Part shown: in pieces, positions 16,876 through 25,826 of the stretch
How the letters are laid out: each line of letters starts with the position of its first letter
Position numbering within the stretch: the first letter of the stretch is position 1
NCBI GenBank assembly: GCA_028140795.1
Contig: JAOIOW010000001.1
Span: 274,466-338,465, forward strand
Direction: 5' to 3'
Length of the DNA: 64,000 bases
Source: Fidelibacterota bacterium
GTDB lineage: Bacteria; Fidelibacterota; Marinisomatia; Marinisomatales; Marinisomataceae
Notes under the pieces: model-generated
Seen by the model: only the letters and a program-made list of their open reading frames with translations
Database searches by the model: none
Told to the model about the DNA's origin: nothing
Made by a program: the position numbers and the translations under genes

Positions 16876-17781
16876 CTCTTTAATTTGTTTAATATTTGCT
16901 GCAGCAGTACCAACCTTTCCAACTACATTAGCAGCTGCGGCATTAGCAAATTTAGAAGAAAACTCAATATCATTAGTTTTTGCATATGCAACGGATAAAG
17001 CTGCAATAACGGTATCACCTGCTCCAGTAACATCTGGGTTCTCTACATTAAAGGGATCTATATTTTTTACAAATTTTTGCTTACCGACAATTGTAATACC
17101 CTGATCTCCTTTTTTAGCAATTACATAATCAAAATTTTTTTCTTCAATCAATTTATTACAAGCAATTAAAATGGAATCGTTATTAGAAATTGCTATTTCT
17201 GATAATACTTCAAGTTCATTTATATTTGGAGTAATAATATTGGAGTGAATAAATAAATGTTCCCAACTTTTATTTTTTGGATCGAGGATCACATTAATTC
17301 CTTTTGGTTTAAAAAACCAAGGTAACATTAGAGTTCCTTTATTATAATCTGACAAAATTATTATGTCATAATCAGTATAATTTATTTTTTTTAGCGAATT
17401 TGGGCTCCATCGAAGCAATTTTTCTTTATCTACTCTTGCGATTTGAGTCCCATTGCAATAAATCCTCTGTTTTAGAGTAGTAATATGATCTGGAATAACT
17501 TCAATAAATTCTGTGTTAACATTATTTTTGTTTAATTCTTTAACTAAACTTTCTCCGAATGTATCATGTCCAACAGCACCCATACATGTTACTTTTGATC
17601 CCATTTTACTTAGATTCATTGCTACATTTCCTGCACCTCCAGGAATAAAATATTCATTCTCTGGTATTACAACAGGAACAGGAGCTTCTGGAGACATTCT
17701 ATTAGAATTTCCAATTACGTAATGATCTATCATGAAATCTCCAATTAGCAAAACTTTAATATCCGAAAAATCTAAATTCAT
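16861..17781 (-). CDS. D-glycero-D-manno-heptose 7-phosphate kinase-like (HldA/RfaE N-domain)
   Basis: 306 residues, the length of the kinase domain alone; no fused nucleotidyltransferase as in E. coli HldE. RMSPEAPVPVV (28-38), GGAGNVAMNLSKMG and KQRIYCNGTQIARVDKE are RfaE-type motifs, and NPDVTGAGDTVIAAL holds the PfkB catalytic Asp. It would phosphorylate heptose-7-phosphate at C1 for LPS core or S-layer sugar synthesis. GmhA, the preceding enzyme, is encoded at 20126. It overlaps gpmA by 4 bp. A general PfkB sugar kinase is the alternative. Confidence 0.82.
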   Translation of the reverse strand: MNLDFSDIKVLLIGDFMIDHYVIGNSNRMSPEAPVPVVIPENEYFIPGGAGNVAMNLSKMGSKVTCMGAVGHDTFGESLVKELNKNNVNTEFIEVIPDHITTLKQRIYCNGTQIARVDKEKLLRWSPNSLKKINYTDYDIIILSDYNKGTLMLPWFFKPKGINVILDPKNKSWEHLFIHSNIITPNINELEVLSEIAISNNDSILIACNKLIEEKNFDYVIAKKGDQGITIVGKQKFVKNIDPFNVENPDVTGAGDTVIAALSVAYAKTNDIEFSSKFANAAAANVVGKVGTAAANIKQIKELLVK

Positions 17782-18521
17782 TTTGCTTTACCTTGATTTA
17801 CAACAATTTCTTGTTTTGCCTTTAATTCTTCTTTATCAATAAGATATTTCTTATCTAAAACATTTAAGCTTTTATCTAAAGTATATACCAATGGAACACC
17901 GGTTGGAATATTTACGGAAACAATCTCTTCACTTGATAATTGATCTAAAATTTTTACTATAGCTCTTAAAGAATTACTATGCGCTACAATGAGATGATTA
18001 TCTCCACTGGTAACAAAATTGTTAACATATTCTTTCCAAAATGGCTTTAATCGATCAATAACATTTTTCAAACTTTCTCCAATTGGTAAATCTTTACCAA
18101 TATCTTTAAATTTTTTATTTAGTTTTGGGTGCCTATCATCATTTTCTAGCAATAAAGGTGGTGCTATATCATAGCTTCTTCGCCAAATATGGACCTGATC
18201 TTCTCCGTATTTTAAAGCTGTTTCAGATTTATTTAATCCTTGAAGAGCACCATAGTGCCTTTCATTTAAACGCCAATCATAGTGAATTTTTTCTTTAGGA
18301 AAATTGATTATATCAGTAACAATTCTTGTGGTTTCAATAGCTCTATCCAATATTGAAGTATTAACGCTTTTAATTTTAATATTAGACTTTACTAATTGAT
18401 GTCCTGAAAAAGTTGCTTCCTCAATCCCAGTTTTTGTAAGAGAAACGTTTTTCCATCCTGTAAATCTATTTTCTAAGTTCCATTGACTTTGACCATGTCT
18501 CAAAAGAATAATTTTTTTCAT
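17778..18521 (-). CDS. gpmA: 2,3-bisphosphoglycerate-dependent phosphoglycerate mutase
   Basis: 247 residues. LLRHGQSQWNLENRFTGW (6-23) contains the phospho-His site; LNERHYGALQGLNK and HIWRRSYDIAPP are specific to dPGM rather than broad-specificity phosphatases. It interconverts 3- and 2-phosphoglycerate in glycolysis. It lies 18 bp after the epimerase gene and overlaps the heptose-kinase-like gene by 4 bp, an unusual neighbourhood for a glycolytic enzyme. Confidence 0.95.
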   Translation of the reverse strand: MKKIILLRHGQSQWNLENRFTGWKNVSLTKTGIEEATFSGHQLVKSNIKIKSVNTSILDRAIETTRIVTDIINFPKEKIHYDWRLNERHYGALQGLNKSETALKYGEDQVHIWRRSYDIAPPLLLENDDRHPKLNKKFKDIGKDLPIGESLKNVIDRLKPFWKEYVNNFVTSGDNHLIVAHSNSLRAIVKILDQLSSEEIVSVNIPTGVPLVYTLDKSLNVLDKKYLIDKEELKAKQEIVVNQGKAK

Positions 18522-18539
18522 AACAACTTATGTAGAATA

Positions 18540-19454
18540 TTAATCTTTAATACCTAAATCTTTTTTATACTTAGGGACCCAATCTTCAATGATGATTCGC
18601 GGTTCCCATCCAAGTAAATTTTTAGCTTTTGTGTTATCAGCTAAAGTTTCTCTTGGTTCAACAACCGGATCAATATTTACAGTTTTACCTCCCATCATTC
18701 GAGCAATATCATTAACTGACCTATTATCATTATTACCAATGTTGATTACATCTCCTTGCCCAACTTTTGTTGAAGTCATAGCTAGTAGGTTGGCTCGAGC
18801 AATATCTCTTACATGAGTAAAATCTCTTCTCTGGTTACCATCACCCCTTATGGTTAACGGTAAATTATTGAGTCTTTGTTTTGCAAAAACACACATGACC
18901 AAAGCATATGCCCCATCTAAGCTTTGCCTTTCTCCATAAACATTAAAGTATCTTAATGAAACAGTTTCAATATTGTAAACTTGAGAAAACATTCGACAAC
19001 AAACTTCACCATAATACTTTTGCATTGCATATGGTGAAATTGGATCTATTGGGTCTGTTTCTTTTGAAGGAAGGCTTACAGTATTTCCATAGGCAGAAGA
19101 AGATGAACTGTAAACTAATCTTTTAACACCAACATCTGAACAGGCTTTTAAAATATTTACAGTACTTAATGTATTATTTTTTTCAAAAATTAAAGGATTA
19201 TCTATTGATTCCTGAACTCTTGGAAAAGCAGCTAAATGGAAGACACCATCAACATTTGAAAGTACATTTTTGATATTAGGAAAATTTTTTTCATCCGATA
19301 AGTCAATTCTATGATATATGACATTTGAGTTACAGTTTTCTTTTTTTCCAGAGGAAAAATTATCAATAACCTCTACTTCATGGCCTTCCTCAACAAGATA
19401 ATCTACAAGGTTACTACCAATAAATCCTGCTCCCCCTGTAACGACAAATTTCAT
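18540..19454 (-). CDS. NAD-dependent epimerase/dehydratase (UDP-glucose 4-epimerase-like)
   Basis: 304 residues. [17 protein letters not shown] at the N-terminus binds NAD; HLAAFPRVQESIDNP, YSSSSSAYGN and SPYAMQKYYGE (catalytic Tyr-x3-Lys) give an active extended SDR. RYFNVYGERQ and RDFTHVRDIA place it with GalE/WbpP-type epimerases acting on UDP-hexoses or UDP-GlcNAc. It would supply an epimerised sugar for the surface glycan; the phosphoglycosyl transferase is divergently transcribed 84 bp away. HldD is less likely because of the GalE-type C-terminal motifs. Confidence 0.82.
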   Translation of the reverse strand: MKFVVTGGAGFIGSNLVDYLVEEGHEVEVIDNFSSGKKENCNSNVIYHRIDLSDEKNFPNIKNVLSNVDGVFHLAAFPRVQESIDNPLIFEKNNTLSTVNILKACSDVGVKRLVYSSSSSAYGNTVSLPSKETDPIDPISPYAMQKYYGEVCCRMFSQVYNIETVSLRYFNVYGERQSLDGAYALVMCVFAKQRLNNLPLTIRGDGNQRRDFTHVRDIARANLLAMTSTKVGQGDVINIGNNDNRSVNDIARMMGGKTVNIDPVVEPRETLADNTKAKNLLGWEPRIIIEDWVPKYKKDLGIKD

Positions 19455-19521
19455 ACCTAAAGGTAGCTAGTAGATAATTTTATAACAATTGTAATTTTTA
19501 TAGTTTTTTTAATTATTAAAT

Positions 19522-19541
19522 CATAGTAAGATACTACTATG
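19522..19541 (+). promoter_or_regulatory. Inverted repeat enclosing the start codon of the phosphoglycosyl transferase gene
   Basis: CATAGTA (19522-19528) and TACTATG (19535-19541) form a perfect 7-bp inverted repeat with a 6-nt centre AGATAC. The ATG of the downstream gene (19539-19541) is the end of the second arm. In RNA this would place the start codon inside a stem; in DNA it could be an operator. No Shine-Dalgarno sequence precedes the start. Confidence 0.45.
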
Positions 19542-20129
19542 TTTGACAAAATTTTCTCAATATTTGCAATAATCTTAATTTCCCCAATCATAATAATTGT
19601 ATCATCAATAATTATTTTGAAAGACGGATTTCCAATTTTTTTTTCGCAGGAAAGAGTCGGAAAAAATGGTAAGATTTTCAAAATCTACAAATTTAGAACG
19701 ATGATAAAAAATGCTGAAGAAATTTTGAAAAATGACAAATCATTATACCAAGAATATGTAAACAATGGCTATAAAATAGAATCTTCTAGAGATCCAAGAA
19801 TTTTACCATTTGGAAAATTCCTACGTTCATCAAGCATTGATGAGCTTCCTCAATTTTTTAATGTTTTAAAAAACGATATGAATGTTGTTGGTCCGAGACC
19901 TGTAGTTAAGAAAGAAGTAGATGATTTGTATGGGGAAAATAAAGAGATTTATCTATCAATGAAGCCCGGAGTAACTGGACTATGGCAAGTAAGTGGGAGA
20001 TCAAATATTAAGGACTTTGAAAGAGTTCAATTAGATATTGAATATTCAAAAACAAAAAGTATATTTTTAGATATTAAAATTATTTTAAAAACAGTAGCGG
20101 AAGTTTTAAGAAGGACTGGGGCATACTAA
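19539..20129 (+). CDS. Phosphoglycosyl transferase, PglC/WbaP C-domain type
   Basis: 196 residues. One N-terminal hydrophobic segment (about 5-27, the re-entrant membrane helix) precedes the catalytic domain: FSQERVGKNGKIFKIYKFRTM, SSSIDELPQFFNVL (Asp-Glu dyad), VGPRPVVKKE and KPGVTGLWQVSGRS. These monotopic enzymes move a sugar-1-phosphate onto undecaprenyl phosphate, the first membrane step of glycan assembly. It likely primes the repeat units that the Wzx/Wzy proteins at 1-8 kb process, although it is 11 kb away. The 3' end overlaps gmhA tail-to-tail by 4 bp. Confidence 0.93.
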   Translation: MFDKIFSIFAIILISPIIIIVSSIIILKDGFPIFFSQERVGKNGKIFKIYKFRTMIKNAEEILKNDKSLYQEYVNNGYKIESSRDPRILPFGKFLRSSSIDELPQFFNVLKNDMNVVGPRPVVKKEVDDLYGENKEIYLSMKPGVTGLWQVSGRSNIKDFERVQLDIEYSKTKSIFLDIKIILKTVAEVLRRTGAY

Positions 20130-20677
20130 ATTTTTTCCTCAATAAACGAACAAATAATATGTCCAATTAAAATATGCATTTCTTGAATTCTTGCAGTTTT
20201 TTTACTATCAACTTTAATTATATTTTTTGTAAGACTAGACATTTTCCCACCATCATTACCTGAAAGAGCAAAACATCTCATACCAATGTCTTTAGAAGCC
20301 TTAATTGCATTAATAATATTTTTACTATTGCCTGAAGTTGAGATTGCAATAAGTAAATCATCTTTTAAACCTATTGCTTGGATTTGCTTAGAAAAAATTT
20401 CATCAAAACTAAAGTCATTACCAATAGATGTAATGGAAGATATATTTTCTGAAAGCGAGATTGCAGGTAATGGCTTTCTTGCTTTTTCAAATTTACCAAC
20501 AAATTCAGCTACAATATGACTAGCATCGCTAGCACTTCCTCCATTTCCACATATTAGTATCTTATTTCCAGATTTAATTGTTTCGTATGACATGATACAT
20601 ATTTTTTCAATATCATCAAGTTGATTAAGCAATGTATTACTTACTTTAATATGCTCTAATATGACTTCTTTTATCAT
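20126..20677 (-). CDS. gmhA: Phosphoheptose isomerase
   Basis: 183 residues, a SIS-domain protein converting sedoheptulose-7-phosphate to D-glycero-D-manno-heptose-7-phosphate. ILICGNGGSASDASHIVAEF (40-59), the SLSENISSITSIGND segment, STSGNS and a C-terminal RIQEMHILIGHIICSFIE are GmhA-specific. Its ATG directly follows the ahcY stop (TAAATG), so it is the last gene of the SET-metK-ahcY operon. With the heptose kinase-like gene at 16861 it indicates heptose in LPS or another glycan. Confidence 0.94.
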   Translation of the reverse strand: MIKEVILEHIKVSNTLLNQLDDIEKICIMSYETIKSGNKILICGNGGSASDASHIVAEFVGKFEKARKPLPAISLSENISSITSIGNDFSFDEIFSKQIQAIGLKDDLLIAISTSGNSKNIINAIKASKDIGMRCFALSGNDGGKMSSLTKNIIKVDSKKTARIQEMHILIGHIICSFIEEKI

Positions 20678-22168
20678 TTAGTATCTATATTCATCTTTTT
20701 TATAAGGACCATTAACATTAACTCCAATATACTCTGCCTGAGATTTAGATAATTTAGTTAAATCTGCATCTAAATGTTTCAAATGAATTCTTGCAACTTC
20801 TTCATCTAATTTTCTCGGTAAGTCATAAATGCCTGGTGCAGGTTTATTTTTAGCAAGAAATAATTGTGCCAACACTTGATTTGAAAATGATGTAGACATT
20901 ACAAAGCTAGCATGTCCTGTTGCGCAACCAAGATTAACTAATCTTCCTTCTGCTAATAAAAATATTTGTTTGCCATTTTTGAAAGTATATCTATCAAGCT
21001 GAGGTTTTATTTGATCTCTTTTTGCATCTGATTTATTTAAAGCATCAACTTGAATTTCATTATCAAAATGTCCAATATTACAAACAATGGCTTGATCTTT
21101 CATTTTTTTCATATGTTTTAATGTAATAATATCTTTATTGCCAGTTGTTGTTACAAAAATATTTCCCCTCTTTAAAACATCTTCTAATCTTCTGACTTCG
21201 AATCCTTCCATTGCTGCTTGAAGAGCGCATATTGGATCAATCTCAGTTACAATAACTTTACAACCATATGATTTCATAGATTGTGCCGAGCCTTTACCTA
21301 CGTCACCGTATCCACAAACAACAACAGTTTTCCCTGCCAACATTATTTCAGTTGATCTTTTAATTCCATCAGCTAATGATTCTCTACAACCGTAAAGATT
21401 ATCAAATTTAGATTTGGTCGCTGCATCATTTACATTAAATGCTGGGAACAGTAAAGTAGCATCTTCTACCATTTGCTGTAATCTTGCCACACCTGTTGTC
21501 GTTTCTTCTGAAACACCTATAATTTCAGGAACAATATTATGCCAATGATTTGGATTAAGTTTATGAACTTTCCTTAAAAGTTTTTCAATTACAATTTCCT
21601 CTTCAATATTTGAAGTAATTTTTGGTAGTTTTTTATGTTCATTAAAATAGTTTTCTAATTCGAATCCCTTGTGAATTAATAAGGTTGCATCGCCACCATC
21701 ATCAACAATAAGATTTGGTCCTAAGTTATTTTTAAAGGTTAAAGCTTGTAAAGTACAATCCCAATATTCTTCAAGCGTTTCACCTTTCCACGCAAATACT
21801 GGAGTCTTAGTCTTAGCAATTGCAGCGGCAGCTTCATCTTGCGTAGAGAAAATATTACAACTTGCCCAACGCACATCAGCACCAAGATCTTTTAATGTCT
21901 CTATAAGAATTGCTGTTTCGATTGTCATATGCAATGAACCAGTAAGTCTAAAGCCTTTCAAGGGTTTTGATCTTGAATATTTCTTTCTTAATTCCATTAA
22001 GCCTGGCATTTCCTTTTCAGAAATATCAATCTTATCTCTACCTAATTTTGCTAATGCAATATCTTTAATTTTGTATGGTAGAGATTCAACAATCTTTTTG
22101 GATTGATCCTGTATTTTACTTTTTTGTGTTTTCATTGATTTGTTTGATTCATTTAATTGTACTCTCAT
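20678..22168 (-). CDS. ahcY: Adenosylhomocysteinase
   Basis: 496 residues; hydrolyses S-adenosylhomocysteine to adenosine and homocysteine. [49 protein letters not shown] (NAD-binding) and the C-terminal [10 protein letters not shown] with final DEYRY are all present. It belongs to the longer bacterial form with an insertion of about 40 residues after the DDGGD motif. An ATG at 22135 (MKTQKSK) is an alternative start; the extra 11 residues are not conserved in the family as I know it. It follows metK by 8 bp, so SAM synthesis and SAH removal are co-expressed. Confidence 0.97.
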   Translation of the reverse strand: MRVQLNESNKSMKTQKSKIQDQSKKIVESLPYKIKDIALAKLGRDKIDISEKEMPGLMELRKKYSRSKPLKGFRLTGSLHMTIETAILIETLKDLGADVRWASCNIFSTQDEAAAAIAKTKTPVFAWKGETLEEYWDCTLQALTFKNNLGPNLIVDDGGDATLLIHKGFELENYFNEHKKLPKITSNIEEEIVIEKLLRKVHKLNPNHWHNIVPEIIGVSEETTTGVARLQQMVEDATLLFPAFNVNDAATKSKFDNLYGCRESLADGIKRSTEIMLAGKTVVVCGYGDVGKGSAQSMKSYGCKVIVTEIDPICALQAAMEGFEVRRLEDVLKRGNIFVTTTGNKDIITLKHMKKMKDQAIVCNIGHFDNEIQVDALNKSDAKRDQIKPQLDRYTFKNGKQIFLLAEGRLVNLGCATGHASFVMSTSFSNQVLAQLFLAKNKPAPGIYDLPRKLDEEVARIHLKHLDADLTKLSKSQAEYIGVNVNGPYKKDEYRY

Positions 22169-22176
22169 TTTCCCTC

Positions 22177-23295
22177 TTAAAAGTTTAATTGATTTGCTAT
22201 ATCAGTTTTTTCCCAAGCAAGATCGTTTTTCCCAAAATGACCATAGTTTGTGGTTTTAGTTAGATCTAATTTAAATAGATTAAATTTCTTAATGATTCCT
22301 AAAGGTGTCAAATCAACATTTTGATAAATCCACTCTGATATGTCATTTCTAACTATACCATCACAATAGACATAAAGCGATACAGGTTCTTTAACACCTA
22401 TGGCATAACTAAGTTGAATAGTAGCATTTTGCGAAACTCCTGATGCCACAATATTTTTAGCTAAATATCTTGCCATGTATGCGCCACTTCTATCTACTTT
22501 TGTGCAGTCTTTTCCGCTAAATGCTCCTCCACCATGAGGTGCATAGCCACCATACGTATCAACAATGATTTTTCGTCCAGTGACTCCCGTATCGCCATCT
22601 GGTCCACCTGTTACAAAATTACCAGTTGGGTTCACTTGAAAGATAGTATGATCATCGAACATATCATTTAATTCTGGCTTGATAATTTCTTCTACTCTTT
22701 TTTGTACTTCTGCAGGATTACCTTTTAAATCTTTGCTATGTTGGGTACTGCAAATAACGTTTGATATTCTTACAGGTTTATTCACATTACTGTATTCGAC
22801 TGTTACTTGCGCTTTTCCGTCTGGACCCATCCAGTCTTGCCCATTATGTCTTGCAGTAGAAAGTGCTTTAGTAATTTTGTGGCTGTAATAGATTGCGCTT
22901 GGCATTAAAGAATCATTTTCACTGCATGCATAACCAAACATCATTCCTTGATCTCCTGCACCAAAGTCATCTGTTCCTCTTGCTATGTCGACACTTTGAT
23001 TATGAATTAAATTTTTAAAAGATAATGTATTCCAATGAAAGTTTTCTTGTTCATAGCCAATGTCTTTAACGGTATGCCTGACAAGTGCTTCTATAGAATC
23101 AGTATTGTTCATTAAGTCCGTTTTAACTTCTCCAGCAATAGTAACCATATTTGATGAAACCATTGTTTCAATAGCTGCTCTATGACTCTCATTTTGATTT
23201 ATTAAATAATTTGCTACATTATCTGAGATTAGGTCAGCAACTTTATCTGGATGGCCTTCTGTGACTGATTCAGATGTAAAAAAATAGTTTTTCAT
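22177..23295 (-). CDS. metK: S-adenosylmethionine synthetase
   Basis: 372 residues; makes SAM from methionine and [23 protein letters not shown] (6-25) holds the ATP-binding His, [12 protein letters not shown] and [19 protein letters not shown] are the hallmark loops. Slightly shorter than the usual 380-400 residues but with all motifs. It overlaps the upstream SET-domain gene by 4 bp. I looked for a SAM riboswitch in the 103-bp leader of the operon and saw none. Confidence 0.97.
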   Translation of the reverse strand: MKNYFFTSESVTEGHPDKVADLISDNVANYLINQNESHRAAIETMVSSNMVTIAGEVKTDLMNNTDSIEALVRHTVKDIGYEQENFHWNTLSFKNLIHNQSVDIARGTDDFGAGDQGMMFGYACSENDSLMPSAIYYSHKITKALSTARHNGQDWMGPDGKAQVTVEYSNVNKPVRISNVICSTQHSKDLKGNPAEVQKRVEEIIKPELNDMFDDHTIFQVNPTGNFVTGGPDGDTGVTGRKIIVDTYGGYAPHGGGAFSGKDCTKVDRSGAYMARYLAKNIVASGVSQNATIQLSYAIGVKEPVSLYVYCDGIVRNDISEWIYQNVDLTPLGIIKKFNLFKLDLTKTTNYGHFGKNDLAWEKTDIANQLNF

Positions 23296-23621
23296 TTCTC
23301 TATTTTAATCCAATCATGTTTTGTGTAATCAACTGTGATTTCATCACCTAAATTTATATTTATTAAAGTTTTAATTTTAATAAAATCTCCATCATAAATC
23401 GCTTCACAATTTGGTTCATTTGAATGATTGAAAAATCCCCCTAAAGGAGTTCTGATATATCCGTGAGAAAATCTATCATCTTTTACGTGAGATATCCCAA
23501 GCTCATTATGTTTTGGTATTTCACATGTTGCAAAAAGACCTAATCCATGAATAGGAGATTTTTTAATTGTTAAACTAGATGCTAGAGGCTCAAAAGTCTT
23601 TAATTTTTCAAAATTTGACAC
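23292..23621 (-). CDS. Minimal SET-domain protein (putative lysine methyltransferase)
   Basis: 109 residues comprising almost only a SET domain. SPIHGLGLFAT (22-32), GGFFNHSNEPNCEAI (NHSxxPN motif) and GDEITVDYTKHD (ExxxDY motif) form the SAM- and lysine-binding core; the pre-SET and post-SET cysteines are absent. Stand-alone bacterial SET proteins methylate lysine on proteins, but targets are mostly unknown. It starts the operon with metK and ahcY, overlapping metK by 4 bp, which couples it directly to SAM supply and SAH removal. Confidence 0.82.
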   Translation of the reverse strand: MSNFEKLKTFEPLASSLTIKKSPIHGLGLFATCEIPKHNELGISHVKDDRFSHGYIRTPLGGFFNHSNEPNCEAIYDGDFIKIKTLININLGDEITVDYTKHDWIKIEK

Positions 23622-23708
23622 GTGGAATAATATAATTATTTAAACTGATAATAAATGTTTTTTTTATTGTGTATTTAGAATATATTCATCTCGACATGAA
23701 GACAAATC

Positions 23709-23720
23709 TAGGAAATCCTA
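23709..23720. repeat. Short inverted repeat before the zinc-ribbon gene
   Basis: TAGGA-AA-TCCTA, 4 nt before the ATG at 23725, in the 103-bp divergent gap between the SET-metK operon and this gene. The AGGA in it may serve as a weak Shine-Dalgarno sequence. The rest of the gap is AT-rich with no clear riboswitch or terminator. Confidence 0.3.
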
Positions 23721-23724
23721 TTTA

Positions 23725-24432
23725 ATGAGTTTAATTAATCAAATAATTTTATTGCAAGAAGTTGATAATAAATTATTTGAGATTGAAAAATTACTTGGCG
23801 ATTTACCCGCAAAAGTTGAAGAGCTCACTCAAAATGAGAATGGTGTTAAATCATCACTTCAGAATAAAGAAAATGAATTAAAAGAAACATCTGTTTTAAT
23901 TAGTACTAATGAAACCTTAGTCGAAACGACTTCTGAAAAAATTAATTCTTTAAAAGATAAACTCATTGATGGTTCAATCAGTACCAACAAAGAATATGAT
24001 GCTATGATGGAAACTATAGATTTCGAGAAAAATCTTTTATCTGAAAAAGAAAATGAACTCATTGAGCTTATGAGTAAAAAAGAAGAGCTATCAAAAGAAA
24101 TTGAAGAAGATAAATCTTCCCTTGATGGAATTATTTCAGAGCTGAATACTAAAAAAGATGCTTTAAATTCTAAAATGCAAGAGGTCTCAGAAGAGCAAAA
24201 TGCATTAAAGACTGAAAGAGAGTCGGTTGCTCAAAATATAGATTCTGGTACAATGTCAAAATATGCTGAGATCTATGAAGCTCGAAAGGGTTTAGTTGTA
24301 GCTGAAATTTTAGATAATAGCTGCGAGGGGTGCGGTGCAATGGTTCCCCCGCAAAGTATCAATGAGGCATTGTCTCAAAATATCGTTTTTTGTGGTAATT
24401 GTAGTAGATTTCTTTACAAATCAGAAAATTAA
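23725..24432 (+). CDS. Coiled-coil protein with C-terminal C4 zinc ribbon (zf-RING_7 type)
   Basis: 235 residues. Residues about 10-175 are a long Glu/Lys-rich coiled coil; the C-terminus has CEGCG and, 20 residues on, CGNC, a four-cysteine zinc ribbon (C4-type, DUF164/zf-RING_7 family). Such proteins are widespread in FCB and other bacteria, and a nucleic-acid-related role has been proposed without firm proof. It lies 45 bp upstream of rnpB on the same strand. Confidence 0.85.
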   Translation: MSLINQIILLQEVDNKLFEIEKLLGDLPAKVEELTQNENGVKSSLQNKENELKETSVLISTNETLVETTSEKINSLKDKLIDGSISTNKEYDAMMETIDFEKNLLSEKENELIELMSKKEELSKEIEEDKSSLDGIISELNTKKDALNSKMQEVSEEQNALKTERESVAQNIDSGTMSKYAEIYEARKGLVVAEILDNSCEGCGAMVPPQSINEALSQNIVFCGNCSRFLYKSEN

Positions 24433-24440
24433 TTTTTTTC

Positions 24441-24469
24441 TTCTAAATTCAATATCTATCCCTTATTAT
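24441..24469 (+). promoter_or_regulatory. Candidate sigma-70-type promoter for rnpB
   Basis: TTCTAA (24441-24446), 17-nt spacer, TATTAT (24464-24469). Transcription would begin about 8 nt later, at the predicted 5' end of RNase P RNA at 24478. The match of spacing and RNA end supports it; the -35 is only a moderate match to TTGACA. Confidence 0.5.
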
Positions 24470-24477
24470 ATCCACAA

Positions 24478-24815
24478 GAGCTGATTGGATGATTACTCGA
24501 TTTTTCGAGAGGAAAGTCCGGGCACCGAAGAGCATAGTGCCACCTAACAGGTGGGATTCGTGAGAATATGGACAGTGCAGCAGAAAGTAAACCGCCAGTA
24601 AATGGTAAGGGTGAAACGGTGGTGTAAGAGACCACCAGTAATAATGGTAACATTATTAGCTGGTAAACCCCACTAGGTGCAAGATCACGTAGACCCGAGA
24701 TACTGCTCGTATCATTTGAGGGAAGGGTAGATTGCTAGAGTTTTATAGAAATATAAGATAGAGAGGAATGATCATCGCATCACAGATGTACAGAACCCGG
24801 CTTATAAATCAGCTC
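24478..24815 (+). ncRNA. rnpB: RNase P RNA (bacterial class A)
   Basis: 338 nt. The closing helix P1 is formed by GAGCTGATT (24478-24486) and AATCAGCTC (24807-24815). The universally conserved segments are present in order: AGAGGAAAGTCCGGGC near the 5' end, CAGAAAGTAAACCGCC, GGGTGAAACGGTGG, GTAAGAGACCACCAG, a GCAAGATC segment, and ACAGAACCCGGCTTAT near the 3' end. It is the catalytic RNA that matures tRNA 5' ends. Only 11 nt separate its 3' end from the fabH start, so the two are probably co-transcribed. Short reading frames across this region are artefacts. Confidence 0.97.
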
Positions 24816-24826
24816 AAAAAATTATT

Positions 24827-25825
24827 ATGAAAAAATCTAAAATAGCAGGTATTGGATTTAATGTTCCTGATAATATTGTGAAAAACCATGATATTGAAGA
24901 AATGATGGATACAACAGATGAATGGATTCAAACCAGATCTGGTATTAAAGAACGAAGATGGGTACTTCCTGGAACTGCTAATTCTGATTTAGCTCTTCCA
25001 GCATGTGTTAAGGCAATAGAAAATGCTGGAATTAAGCCCAATGATATTGACGCCATTATCGTTGGAACAGTCAGTTCAGATTATAATTTTCCAGGTATGG
25101 CTCCCATTATTCAACGTAAGCTTGGCATTACATCAAACATTCCAGCATATGATATAAGTGCAGCTTGTTCTGCCTTTATTTATTTACTTGAAATGGGAGA
25201 TCAATATATTAAATCAGGTAAATATAGCAATGTGTTATTAGTTGGATCAGATTTAATGTCAACTATTATAGAACGAACTCCTGAAGGAAGAGCAACAGGT
25301 GTATTATTTGGTGACGGCTCAGGCGCTGTAGTGCTGCAAGAATCAGATGGTGATAGCCAAATCTTATCAACACATTTATTTGCGGATGGAGATGGCGTAG
25401 AACACCTACGAGCAAAAGCTCCGGGTTCAGTTTTTAACCCTTTAAGAATTGATGCTAAAATTGTTGAAGATAGACATCATCTTCCACATCAAAATGGAAG
25501 GGAAGTATTCAAAAATGCAGTTAAAAGAATGCCAGAGGCAATTAATGTTGCCTTAGAACATAATAATTTATCCATTGATCAAGTCTCTTTAGTGGTAGCA
25601 CATCAAGCGAATAGAAGAATTCTAGAAGCGTGTGCTGAAAGAATGAAATTACCTATGGATAAAATGTATATTAATATTCATAAATATGGCAATACAACAG
25701 CAGCTACTATTCCAATTGCTTTATGCGAAGCAATAGAAGAAGGTAAGTTGGTTAAAGGCGACAATATTATTTTAACTGCTTTTGGTGCTGGGTATACTTG
25801 GGCATCGGCAGCTATTAAATGGTAA
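24827..25825 (+). CDS. fabH: 3-oxoacyl-[acyl-carrier-protein] synthase III
   Basis: 332 residues; condenses acetyl-CoA with malonyl-ACP to start fatty-acid synthesis. The triad is Cys in ISAACSAFIYLLE, His in VAHQANRRI and Asn in KYGNTTAATIP; TTDEWIQTRSGIKERRW near the N-terminus is typical. It follows rnpB by 11 nt without a visible promoter or Shine-Dalgarno sequence, so the mRNA freed by RNase P RNA 3' processing would have a tiny leader. A phospholipid or acyl-chain gene (plsX, acpP) is not adjacent. Confidence 0.96.
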   Translation: MKKSKIAGIGFNVPDNIVKNHDIEEMMDTTDEWIQTRSGIKERRWVLPGTANSDLALPACVKAIENAGIKPNDIDAIIVGTVSSDYNFPGMAPIIQRKLGITSNIPAYDISAACSAFIYLLEMGDQYIKSGKYSNVLLVGSDLMSTIIERTPEGRATGVLFGDGSGAVVLQESDGDSQILSTHLFADGDGVEHLRAKAPGSVFNPLRIDAKIVEDRHHLPHQNGREVFKNAVKRMPEAINVALEHNNLSIDQVSLVVAHQANRRILEACAERMKLPMDKMYINIHKYGNTTAATIPIALCEAIEEGKLVKGDNIILTAFGAGYTWASAAIKW

Positions 25826-25826
25826 A

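Noticed and set aside
23622-23724. SAM or SAH riboswitch upstream of the SET-metK-ahcY operon
   Set aside because: Only about 100 bp of AT-rich sequence with short AT palindromes; no conserved SAM or SAH aptamer core could be found.
24456-24653. Open frame of 65 codons on the minus strand across the RNase P RNA
   Set aside because: It lies entirely over or beside conserved rnpB structure, has no family signature and no start signal; a by-product of the RNA sequence.
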